A stretch of DNA of 34,234 nucleotides, taken from contig CAZSMU010000025.1 of assembly GCA_964607915.1 (NCBI GenBank), positions 1-34,234 of the forward strand, written 5' to 3'. Under the pieces are notes generated by a model. That model was given only the letters and a program-made list of their open reading frames with translations, did not search any database and was not told the origin of the DNA. Positions within the stretch are counted from its first letter, which is position 1; the number at the start of each line of letters is the position of its first letter. Of the stretch, positions 23,089 through 30,456 are shown in pieces. Made by a program: the position numbers and the translations under genes. The stretch is from JADJPL01 sp964607915 (GTDB lineage Bacteria; Bacteroidota; Bacteroidia; Chitinophagales; Saprospiraceae).

Positions 23089-24834
23089 ATGCGCATCCCA
23101 CTGTTCTCACTGATTGTCTTTGTGTTTTCTGCGCCGCTTTTTGCAAAAGGGCGCTACGTGCTCTACGAATCATCCTGTATAGACCGACTGGAATACGCCT
23201 ACCCCGAAACCAGGGAGGGGAGCGAGTTCATAGTGTATAGCCTTCGCCTGAACGGACAGGAGCGCATCGTCATGGAAGCCGGAACGGAACAAGGAGTACT
23301 CATCCAAAATAGCCTGCCTGCCCATCTCCTGACCTGTAATGCAAATAATGTACTGAATTACACCCCAGCCTTTCTGGATTCCGTGAATAACAAGTCGGCA
23401 GAGTTGCATATCGTCTTCCCCCTCCAAAATGGGCAGTACCGGATTTTACAAATCAAACAAGCCTTCAAATTCGTACACTCCCCTACGGAAATCAGCGCCG
23501 CCTCTGCCAGCTATCGGTTCTCCTATTCCCAGGACGGGCGTTCCGCTAACGCGGATCTATCGGGGAACGATGTACGCGGACGAGTGTTCTTCCAGAAACA
23601 GGAATCCCGCTATGGGCAAAATTGCCTGCTCTTCAGACAGATGCAGGGAAATAGCGGGGACTACCTCGATATATTGATTCACCCAGAACTGGGGGTGCTC
23701 GAAGAAAAACCAGCATCGGGAACAGAAAAATTTTCGCTCAAGCGCATCAACGGGAAAACCCCTGAAGAATTTTTCACAACTCCTGCCATAGCACGGCTAT
23801 CCGACAATACACTTGCGTCTAAGTCCGGCGCTGCTCCGACTTCCGATTCGATCAAGGTCTCCACCCCGCTTTCACCTCCCTCCAAAAAGCATCTCGTCAA
23901 AAAAGGAGAGTCGCTGTATGCTATCGCCAGAATGCATAAACTCACCGTGCTACAGCTACAGCAATGGAATAACCTGGGGGCCTCAACCCTCATACAGCCC
24001 GAAACCTACCTTCTGCTCGAAGCACCTCAGGACGATGTGCCCAAGGAGTTCAACTGGTATGCCAATGATTTGAACCCTCGGGGCACCCTCGATTTCGCTT
24101 CAAAAGATGGAAATACCGCATCCTACGAAACCACGGCCCCAGCCTGGCTGCAAGCCCCGGAAACCGTGGTCGTAGCCCAGGGCGAAACGGTAGCAATGCT
24201 GGCGGCCCGCTATGGATATACAGAAGCGCGTTTCCGCTACTTCAACCAGCTCGCCCCTACCGCGGTACTCAAAGCGGGCGATTTGCTGCGCACCCGCGAT
24301 TGCGAAGCACCAAACCAGGGCCCGGATTCAACCCCGACGGGGTACGATGAGCTGGGATTGGGTAAAAAAGGAGTGGAAGAGGCTAAAAATTCGTCCTACC
24401 AGGATCCCTACTGGGCAGAATTTACAGAGACCCCTGGCTTTGATGCCAAATCTCCTGCAGCCGCCAGCAGCCGCTCCACGGTTCCTCCGACCACTTCACA
24501 AGACTACTACGGCCCCGTACCTGGTATATACAACAGCAACCGACCGCTCACGGAACCTGCCAAGCCGCAGGAATTACCCAGGTCTTTGAGCGCTCCGGCC
24601 CCTTACGATAATATTCCAAGTGGATACGATCAAATGAGCGGCATGGCTCAGAAAGGCATACCACAAGCGCAGACGAAAACGAACGCGGCACGGCGCATCC
24701 ATATCGTGCTGAGCGGGGAAACGCTGGAAGACGTCGCCCGTCGCTTTGGCCTCACGGTAGAAGCCCTCCGGCGCTTGAACAACATGGCTCCCGGAGAAAC
24801 TATTCTGCCCTATCAAAGCATCTACGTCAATTAG
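23089..24834 (+). CDS. Secreted protein with three LysM domains
   Basis: I chose ATG 23089 (581 residues) because it begins a signal peptide, MRIPLFSLIVFVFSAPLFAKG. The ATG at 23032 would start inside the palindromic repeat. The first ~250 residues are an unrecognised beta-rich region. LysM repeats follow at about residues 267-310 (KKGESLYAIARMHKL), 360-405 (AQGETVAMLAARYGY) and 536-581 (LSGETLEDVARRFGL), with a Pro/Ser-rich linker between the second and third. LysM binds N-acetylglucosamine-containing glycans, so it probably sits on peptidoglycan in the periplasm. No catalytic domain is recognisable. Its 3' end overlaps the convergent patatin gene by 8 bases. Confidence 0.85.
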   Translation: MRIPLFSLIVFVFSAPLFAKGRYVLYESSCIDRLEYAYPETREGSEFIVYSLRLNGQERIVMEAGTEQGVLIQNSLPAHLLTCNANNVLNYTPAFLDSVNNKSAELHIVFPLQNGQYRILQIKQAFKFVHSPTEISAASASYRFSYSQDGRSANADLSGNDVRGRVFFQKQESRYGQNCLLFRQMQGNSGDYLDILIHPELGVLEEKPASGTEKFSLKRINGKTPEEFFTTPAIARLSDNTLASKSGAAPTSDSIKVSTPLSPPSKKHLVKKGESLYAIARMHKLTVLQLQQWNNLGASTLIQPETYLLLEAPQDDVPKEFNWYANDLNPRGTLDFASKDGNTASYETTAPAWLQAPETVVVAQGETVAMLAARYGYTEARFRYFNQLAPTAVLKAGDLLRTRDCEAPNQGPDSTPTGYDELGLGKKGVEEAKNSSYQDPYWAEFTETPGFDAKSPAAASSRSTVPPTTSQDYYGPVPGIYNSNRPLTEPAKPQELPRSLSAPAPYDNIPSGYDQMSGMAQKGIPQAQTKTNAARRIHIVLSGETLEDVARRFGLTVEALRRLNNMAPGETILPYQSIYVN

Positions 24835-25630
24835 GACTTTCCCGCAGCAAGTCCAGCATCGCAGTAATCCGGGGCATTTGTTCCAGGGTAGCGCGGTAGC
24901 CTATGTCGTATATCTCCCGGAAGCTGCCAAATCGGAAGATGTGGTAGCTGCGGAGCCCGCGGGGTTCTATGACCAGGTCGCACATCGCTTTCGAAGGCGC
25001 TGTGTTGGCGTAAATCGAAAGTTCAAAAGATCGGATGGCAATCCCCATGAGAGATTGTACCTGTTTTACGGACACGGATACGCTCGACATGACATTTACC
25101 CCTAACACCACCTCGCAGCAATCGCGCAGAGGCTGGGCCGGCAGGTTGCTGAGCAACCCCCCATCCACATAAATATTGCCGTCTATTTCTATAGGTTTAA
25201 ATATCAATGGGATCGCACAAGATGCCATGACCGTGGAAATAAGTCGCCCTTCATGGCGCATCTCTACCTTGCCTTCGTTCAGGTTGGATATGGCCACAAA
25301 GAGCCTTTTTTGGAGGGCTGCGAAATCATCTGCCGGAATCACCTGTTCCAGCCGTTCCTGAGCATAGGTAAGCTTGGCGAGGCCGTCCAGAGGCAATCCA
25401 ATCTGAAAAAGTTTCCACAGGCTGCTCTCTTGTACAAAGTCCAGGATGGCAGAGGGCGACATTCCCGATGCGTATAAAGCGCCTATGTATGCCCCCGCGC
25501 TCGCGCCGGACAGGACCTCCGGATGGATACCGTTTTCTTCCAGCGCTTTCAAGGCTCCTATGTGGGCGATACCACGCGCACCGCCCCCGGACAGTACCAG
25601 GCCGATTTTATAGATAGGGGATATACGCAT
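24827..25630 (-). CDS. Patatin-like phospholipase (RssA type)
   Basis: I chose ATG 25630 (267 residues, MRISPIYKIGLVLSGGG) because it places the glycine-rich oxyanion motif SGGGARG near the N-terminus; an in-frame ATG at 25672 adds 14 unlikely residues. The Ser-Asp dyad is S44 in GASAG and D156 in YVDGG. The protein is a cytoplasmic or membrane-associated lipid acyl hydrolase of the bacterial patatin group; the natural lipid is unknown. It is intact in length and downstream of the TonB receptor gene on the same strand, with a palindromic repeat between them. Its stop overlaps the LysM gene stop region (24827-24834). Confidence 0.92.
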   Translation of the reverse strand: MRISPIYKIGLVLSGGGARGIAHIGALKALEENGIHPEVLSGASAGAYIGALYASGMSPSAILDFVQESSLWKLFQIGLPLDGLAKLTYAQERLEQVIPADDFAALQKRLFVAISNLNEGKVEMRHEGRLISTVMASCAIPLIFKPIEIDGNIYVDGGLLSNLPAQPLRDCCEVVLGVNVMSSVSVSVKQVQSLMGIAIRSFELSIYANTAPSKAMCDLVIEPRGLRSYHIFRFGSFREIYDIGYRATLEQMPRITAMLDLLRESPN

Positions 25631-25700
25631 AGTTTTTTCATAAAAACGAGACTGGGGTTGTTGCAGTTGCAAAACCCCAGCCTAAAACCTGAAAAAAATT

Positions 25701-25749
25701 AGACTTGCTGCGGGGGCTCAAAAAGGGCTTTTTTGCCCCCGCAGCAAGT
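25701..25749. repeat. Dispersed palindromic repeat, compact copy; probable TonB-receptor terminator
   Basis: Perfect 15-bp arms ACTTGCTGCGGGGGC (25703-25717) and GCCCCCGCAGCAAGT (25735-25749) surround a 17-base loop with an A-tract and a T-tract. It lacks the long interior of the other copies. It begins 7 bases after the TonB-receptor stop on the - strand. A T7 stretch follows on that strand (25698-25692), so it fits an intrinsic terminator. Confidence 0.88.
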
Positions 25750-25756
25750 GGGAACT

Positions 25757-28700
25757 TTAGTTAAAGATGTAGCGTACGCCGAGCTGTGCCTGCCATACGT
25801 TTCCGATGCTGATGGTCTTGACGTAAGGCGTATCGAGCAGGATGGTCTTGCCATCTACTACACGCGTGTTCATCCGGAAGGTCGGTGTACCGTCAGCGGC
25901 GGCGCTTACGAACGTGAGCGGGCTTGCCTGGCCAAAGTTACCGGAGGTCAACGAGTTGCCTACGCCCCAGGCGTTGTTGAGCATATTGCCGAAGTTGAGG
26001 ATATCGGCGCGGAGCTGAAGCGTATTCTTGTTATTGCCTACTTTCACCTGGAACTCCTGTACGACAGTCAGGTCGAGGCGGTTCAGCCAAGGAAGGGCTG
26101 CTCCGTTGCGCTCGGCGAAATCGCCGCGGCGGGAGTTGAGGTATTCATCGGCCTTGATGAAAGCTTCCCATGCATCCTGCTGTTGGGCAGGTGTGAAGGT
26201 GCCGTTTTGTGCGAAGAGGATATCGCGGCCGCTGTTGGGAATGTAAATCAGGTCGTTGATTTGGCCGTCTCCGTTGAAGTCATTGCCATAGATGTAGCTG
26301 ACTTTAGAGCCGCTAGCGAACACCCCGCCGAAGGTGATTTCCGTGGCGCCACCCATTTTACCACCGTAGTTGATGCGGTAGTTGACGAAGCCTACGACAC
26401 GGTGGCGCAGGTCGTTGTCGGCAAAAGCGAGCTCGAGGTAGTTTTGTCCTCCGACGGTAGGTGCATTGGCCTGTACCGTACTGCCCACAGACTGGAGGTC
26501 AGTGGCCACGCCATAGGTATAGCCGACCATGAAGCCGAGGCCGTTCGAGACCGGTCTTTCCAGTTTGGTAGTGAAGGAGTAGGAGTAGCCCTTATTCGTA
26601 TTGGTATTGGAGAGTACGAAAGCGTTCGAGATAGACGTATTGAGGAAGCGCGCTGCCGTCAGGGCGCTACCCGACAATCCGGAACCAGGGAAGCGGGCGC
26701 GGGTATCCGGGCCGGCGAAGTTGCGGTTGGGCTGCCGGAGGTTGGCATCGAGGTAGCGCAGGCCGCGCAGCGTCTTGTTGAAGAGACCTTCGAGGGTGAA
26801 CACCATGCCGAGCGGGAGTTTCTGGTCGACGGCGAGGTTATTTTTCCAGAGAGTAGGATACTTCAGGTCTTCTTTGGAAGCGTTGATGACGTACGGCGGC
26901 AGCTTGGTGATATCCGTGGAAGTCGGTGCGAAGCGGCTGGGATCCGTCGTGAACGGGTATGCCGTCGAATTGGTGACGTTGATGACGGCCGTGTTCACCC
27001 CGTTGTTGCCCAACTGGTTGGAGACCAACACCTGCGGGATACGCGCTACGAAGATACCCGTACCGCCCCGGATTTGCGTCGTCTGGTTGCCTTTTACATC
27101 GTAGTTGAAGCCCACGCGCGGAGAGAGCTGCAGGTTGGCTTTCGGGAAAGCACCCGTATTGATCTTGAGGGGGAAGCCCTCTTCATCCTTGAAGTTGAGG
27201 CCGCCCACTACCGGGTTGTAGAAGTCTTCTGCCGTTCCGTTGTCGTACTTGAACAAGTCGGCGCGTACGCCGAGGGTAACTTTGAATTTCTTGTTCAGTT
27301 GCAGTTCATCCTGCACATAGCCTGTGAACGTGGAGACGCGCAACACCTGGAGCGGTTCTTCGCCGTTCGGCAGGAGCGAGTAGCGGAGGTTGTAGCGGTT
27401 GACCGCTACCGGAGAGGTCGTTGCGCTCGGGTTGGCTTTGAAAGCCAGTGCGGCAGCCTTGAAATCGGCGATAGAGTTATACACATACACCCCGTTGGAA
27501 GCCGGGAAGAACACGTTGTTGGACTGGAAGAATTCATAGCCCAAGCCGAAGGTGAAGTAGTGTTTCTTCAGGGAGAGGTTATAGTTGTTGATGATGTTCA
27601 GCGTACTGTAGTTCAGTCGGTTGTTCGGCGTGAACGGGTCGAAGCCGACGGTGGTGTACGTCGTACCGTTTTGGAGGATATCCACGGTCGGGAAGATCTC
27701 CGTGCGGTATTTGCGGTCTTCGATTTGCTTGTTGAACGTGACGACGAAGTTGTTGGACGATTTGTTGCTCAGCACGGAGTTCAATTCGAACGCTACGGAG
27801 CGGGTGTTGTCCTGGATGAGGTAGCCTGTGTTTTCGGCCGAGATAGCGAGGGCCGAGTTCTGGCGGTTGCCGTTGCCGGCGGTGTTGGAGCTGTTGGAGC
27901 TGCTGATCACCTGCTCGGATTCCGAGTTGTGGTGAGAGTAGCGCAGCGATGCCTTATGCTTTTGGCTGATGTTGTAGTCCAGGCGAATCAGGCCCTTGTT
28001 GCTCGTCACGTCGTTGTTGAAGTTGTCGAGCTGCCCCATGTCGTAGTTGAAGTTGGTCTTCATGAAGTTGCTCAGGTCAATCAGGTCGGCTTCCGTGACG
28101 CGGGAGACGTTGCCGGTAGCGCCCGATTTATTCAATTGCCAGGTCAGGGCGGGGTTCGAGCTCTTGAACTGTTCGCCGCTGACGAAGAAGAACAACTTGT
28201 TTTTGATGATGGGGCCACCGAGGCGGAAGCCATACGTTTTTTCATCAATGATTACTTTCGGGATATCCTTGCCATCGGCCTTGGTGCCTACGAGGCGGAG
28301 TCCCAGCGGGGTCGAGTTGGGGTCGGCGTTGCGGAAGATGTGGTACACCGAGCCCGAGATGTTGTTCGTACCTGAGCGGGTGACAGCGTTGATACCAGCA
28401 CCGGCGAAGCCCGACTGGCGAACGTCGAAAGGCGCGATGTTGATTTGGAGTTCCTCCAGGGCGTCCAGCGAGATGGCCGTCGTACCCGTACGTCCGCCTG
28501 CCTGGGCAGAGGAGCCGAGGCCGAAGCCGTTGTTGAACACCGAGCCGTCAATGGTGAAGTTGTTGAAGCGGCTGTCCTGGCCGGCGAAGGAACGACCATT
28601 GCTGTACGCGTTGTAGCGCGTGATGTCGTCAATGGTACGGCCGATAGTCGGGAGGGAGTTGATGGCCTGCGCGTCGTACTGGACGGCAGCACCGGTGCGG

Positions 28701-29104
28701 TCGCTCGAGAAGATGGAGTTCTTGTTGGCACTGACTACTACTCCTTCAAGCTCAATAGCTTGTTCAGCGAGTTCGAAGTTCAGCGTGGCGGCAGTACCCA
28801 GGCTCAGAAAGACGTTTTCTTTCACAGCATCTTCATAACCAGTGTAGGAAACCGTAACTTTGTAAGGACCACCGACGCGCATACCGGGGATGCGGTAGGA
28901 GCCGTCCAGGTCGCTGGCGATTCCGTAAGTAGTACCGGAAGGCACGTGCACGGCGATGATGTTCGCCCCGACGAGAGGCTCGCCTTTGGAATCGGTAATG
29001 ATACCGGCCATTGCCGAGGACGTGACCTGGGCAAAACCGCTGTAATGTGCCATGAGGAACAACAACGTTGCCCCGATAGCTTTGAACGCGTGAACAAACT
29101 TCAT
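25757..29104 (-). CDS. Oar-like TonB-dependent outer-membrane receptor with carboxypeptidase-regulatory domain
   Basis: The 1115-residue protein starts with a signal peptide (MKFVHAFKAIGATLLFLMAH, cleavage near FAQ). A carboxypeptidase-regulatory-like beta domain spans about residues 28-115 (GIITDSKGEPLVGANI ... GSYRIPGMRVGG). A plug-like region follows (ALEELQINIAPFDVRQSGFAGAG), then a long beta-barrel rich in Asn, Thr and aromatic residues that ends in an aromatic-Asn strand (VRYIFN). It resembles the Oar family rather than SusC, and no SusD partner is next to it. It would import or bind a large solute using TonB energy; the substrate is unknown. It has its own -7 element, and the palindromic repeat at 25701-25749 lies just after its stop. 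Confidence 0.92.
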   Translation of the reverse strand: MKFVHAFKAIGATLLFLMAHYSGFAQVTSSAMAGIITDSKGEPLVGANIIAVHVPSGTTYGIASDLDGSYRIPGMRVGGPYKVTVSYTGYEDAVKENVFLSLGTAATLNFELAEQAIELEGVVVSANKNSIFSSDRTGAAVQYDAQAINSLPTIGRTIDDITRYNAYSNGRSFAGQDSRFNNFTIDGSVFNNGFGLGSSAQAGGRTGTTAISLDALEELQINIAPFDVRQSGFAGAGINAVTRSGTNNISGSVYHIFRNADPNSTPLGLRLVGTKADGKDIPKVIIDEKTYGFRLGGPIIKNKLFFFVSGEQFKSSNPALTWQLNKSGATGNVSRVTEADLIDLSNFMKTNFNYDMGQLDNFNNDVTSNKGLIRLDYNISQKHKASLRYSHHNSESEQVISSSNSSNTAGNGNRQNSALAISAENTGYLIQDNTRSVAFELNSVLSNKSSNNFVVTFNKQIEDRKYRTEIFPTVDILQNGTTYTTVGFDPFTPNNRLNYSTLNIINNYNLSLKKHYFTFGLGYEFFQSNNVFFPASNGVYVYNSIADFKAAALAFKANPSATTSPVAVNRYNLRYSLLPNGEEPLQVLRVSTFTGYVQDELQLNKKFKVTLGVRADLFKYDNGTAEDFYNPVVGGLNFKDEEGFPLKINTGAFPKANLQLSPRVGFNYDVKGNQTTQIRGGTGIFVARIPQVLVSNQLGNNGVNTAVINVTNSTAYPFTTDPSRFAPTSTDITKLPPYVINASKEDLKYPTLWKNNLAVDQKLPLGMVFTLEGLFNKTLRGLRYLDANLRQPNRNFAGPDTRARFPGSGLSGSALTAARFLNTSISNAFVLSNTNTNKGYSYSFTTKLERPVSNGLGFMVGYTYGVATDLQSVGSTVQANAPTVGGQNYLELAFADNDLRHRVVGFVNYRINYGGKMGGATEITFGGVFASGSKVSYIYGNDFNGDGQINDLIYIPNSGRDILFAQNGTFTPAQQQDAWEAFIKADEYLNSRRGDFAERNGAALPWLNRLDLTVVQEFQVKVGNNKNTLQLRADILNFGNMLNNAWGVGNSLTSGNFGQASPLTFVSAAADGTPTFRMNTRVVDGKTILLDTPYVKTISIGNVWQAQLGVRYIFN

Positions 29105-29149
29105 AAACCAGAAGTGTTTGATGAAAAAATAGGTAAACTAAATTCGGCG

Positions 29150-29157
29150 CAAAAGTA
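29150..29157 (-). promoter_or_regulatory. Candidate -7 promoter element for the TonB receptor
   Basis: On the - strand this reads TACTTTTG, an exact TAnnTTTG match, 45 bases upstream of the ATG. A second exact match, TAAATTTG, lies further up at 29342-29335. The 29105-29377 gap is AT-rich and holds no gene that I can see. Confidence 0.5.
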
Positions 29158-29352
29158 ATGCCCCGTTTTGAATCCTTTGTTAACTGAAGGTTAGATTTAC
29201 AGGACAGACCCGCCTTTCGATTGGGCAGGGGGGTGGGAAAGTTTGCGTTGAAAAAAATATGGCTAACTAATGCCATAAATCGGCAAAATGTTCTTGTATT
29301 CCGTGGCTAATTATTCAAATATTGTTCTTTTACACAAATTTAACATTAAAGC

Positions 29353-29371
29353 GCCATTTTTTGAGAATGGC
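29353..29371 (-). terminator. Weak hairpin after ctlX
   Basis: GCCATT (29353-29358) and AATGGC (29366-29371) form a 6-bp stem with a 7-base loop, starting 6 bases past the ctlX stop on the - strand. There is no T-tract after it, so terminator function is uncertain. Confidence 0.3.
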
Positions 29372-29377
29372 AGGCAC

Positions 29378-30322
29378 TCAAACGGATTTTGCCGGTAAAA
29401 ATACTTCCGCGATCATGCAACGCACGCTGCCCCCACCATAGGTTTCAATAGTGGGGACGGGGATATGAAGGAGGTTTGTATGGGCCTGTAACCGGGAAAC
29501 CTGCGCTTCGCTGAGGGAGTCGAACGCCCGTTGAGAGAGGACCAGGAACAACTCTCCCTTTTTGTTTCTCAGTTGCAGCATATTTCCAGCGAACGCATAC
29601 ACCTGCTCCATCGTAATTTCCACGACCTCCTTTTTCGTATGGTGTAGATGCGCCAGGACTTTGGCCCGGTCTTGTGGTTCTTTTATGGTATCCAGTGCGA
29701 CGACGGCGAAGGTCTCTCCTATGGCCATCATGACATTGGTGTGGTAAATGGGCTGTCCGTTTTTATCGCTTGCCTGAAAAACCACGGCTTCATACCCGGA
29801 GAACGTGCAGAACTCGTCGAGTAGGTCCTCATCGGTGCGATTGCTCAGGCAGGCGTATGCGAGTCGGTGGGGCCGATCGAGCACCAGGCTTCCGGTACCT
29901 TCGAGGAAGCGGTTTTCCTGCTCATGCCGCTCCAGGCGCAGGCGGTCTTCTATCCTGAATTTTTTTCCGATTTCGTCGAGCAAATCTTCCCGGCGTTCCT
30001 GCCTTCTCTGCGGGGAGCACATCGGGTAGGTGATCACGCTTCCGTCCTCATGAAAACTTACCCAGTTGTTGGGGAACACCGAATCCGTGGTGCGCACATC
30101 GGGCCGGTCATGTGCCACGAGCACTTCTATGCCGGCCGACTCAAGGGCAAGGACGAGCTGGTCGAACTCCTGCAGCGCCCTCGCGGCGATGTCATTGGAC
30201 TCCATGCCCGGCTCATTGTGCTGAAAGGCGTTGGAAGCAGCCGTTTCGGGGTTGTAGCCGAAATGAGCGGGCCGTATCATCAGGACCGTGTCCGTTGTTT
30301 GCTGCGTTTCGTGGAAAACCAT
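29378..30322 (-). CDS. ctlX: CtlX-like citrulline/arginine hydrolase (amidinotransferase fold)
   Basis: The 314-residue protein matches the CtlX (citrulline utilization hydrolase) group of the guanidine-modifying enzyme superfamily. It has TTDTVLMIRPAHFGYNPETA near the start, DSVFPNNWVSFHEDG with the substrate-binding Asp/Asn region, YHTNVMMAIGE with the catalytic His, and GGGSVRCMIAEVFLP with the nucleophile Cys302. Family members hydrolyse citrulline or arginine-like substrates in the cytoplasm; the product here cannot be told from sequence alone. The gene has its own -7 element and is divergent from acs. Confidence 0.88.
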   Translation of the reverse strand: MVFHETQQTTDTVLMIRPAHFGYNPETAASNAFQHNEPGMESNDIAARALQEFDQLVLALESAGIEVLVAHDRPDVRTTDSVFPNNWVSFHEDGSVITYPMCSPQRRQERREDLLDEIGKKFRIEDRLRLERHEQENRFLEGTGSLVLDRPHRLAYACLSNRTDEDLLDEFCTFSGYEAVVFQASDKNGQPIYHTNVMMAIGETFAVVALDTIKEPQDRAKVLAHLHHTKKEVVEITMEQVYAFAGNMLQLRNKKGELFLVLSQRAFDSLSEAQVSRLQAHTNLLHIPVPTIETYGGGSVRCMIAEVFLPAKSV

Positions 30323-30341
30323 GACGATTGCTTTTGCGCCG

Positions 30342-30349
30342 CAAATTTA
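30342..30349 (-). promoter_or_regulatory. Candidate -7 promoter element for ctlX
   Basis: On the - strand this reads TAAATTTG, an exact TAnnTTTG match, 19 bases upstream of the ctlX ATG, which implies a short leader. No clear -33 element. Confidence 0.45.
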
Positions 30350-30404
30350 GAAAAAAGAATGATAAAAATCTGTGTCATAAAAAATAGGGGGCTGAATGGG
30401 TATT

Positions 30405-30434
30405 GTACGCTATTTTTATACTTTTATAGCGCAC
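30405..30434. promoter_or_regulatory. Inverted repeat upstream of acs (candidate operator)
   Basis: GTACGCTAT (30405-30413) and ATAGCGCAC (30426-30434) form 9-bp arms with one mismatch and a 12-base AT-rich spacer, ending 22 bases before the acs ATG. It could be an operator or a leader hairpin. No exact TAnnTTTG match was found for acs in this gap. Confidence 0.35.
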
Positions 30435-30456
30435 TTGTTTAACCTATTTTCTTGCC

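Noticed and set aside
25733..28375. An 880-codon open frame on the + strand opposite the TonB receptor gene
   Set aside because: It is a shadow of the receptor gene's codon use. The product is rich in Val, Glu and Arg without recognisable domains or a signal, while the - strand gives a complete receptor.
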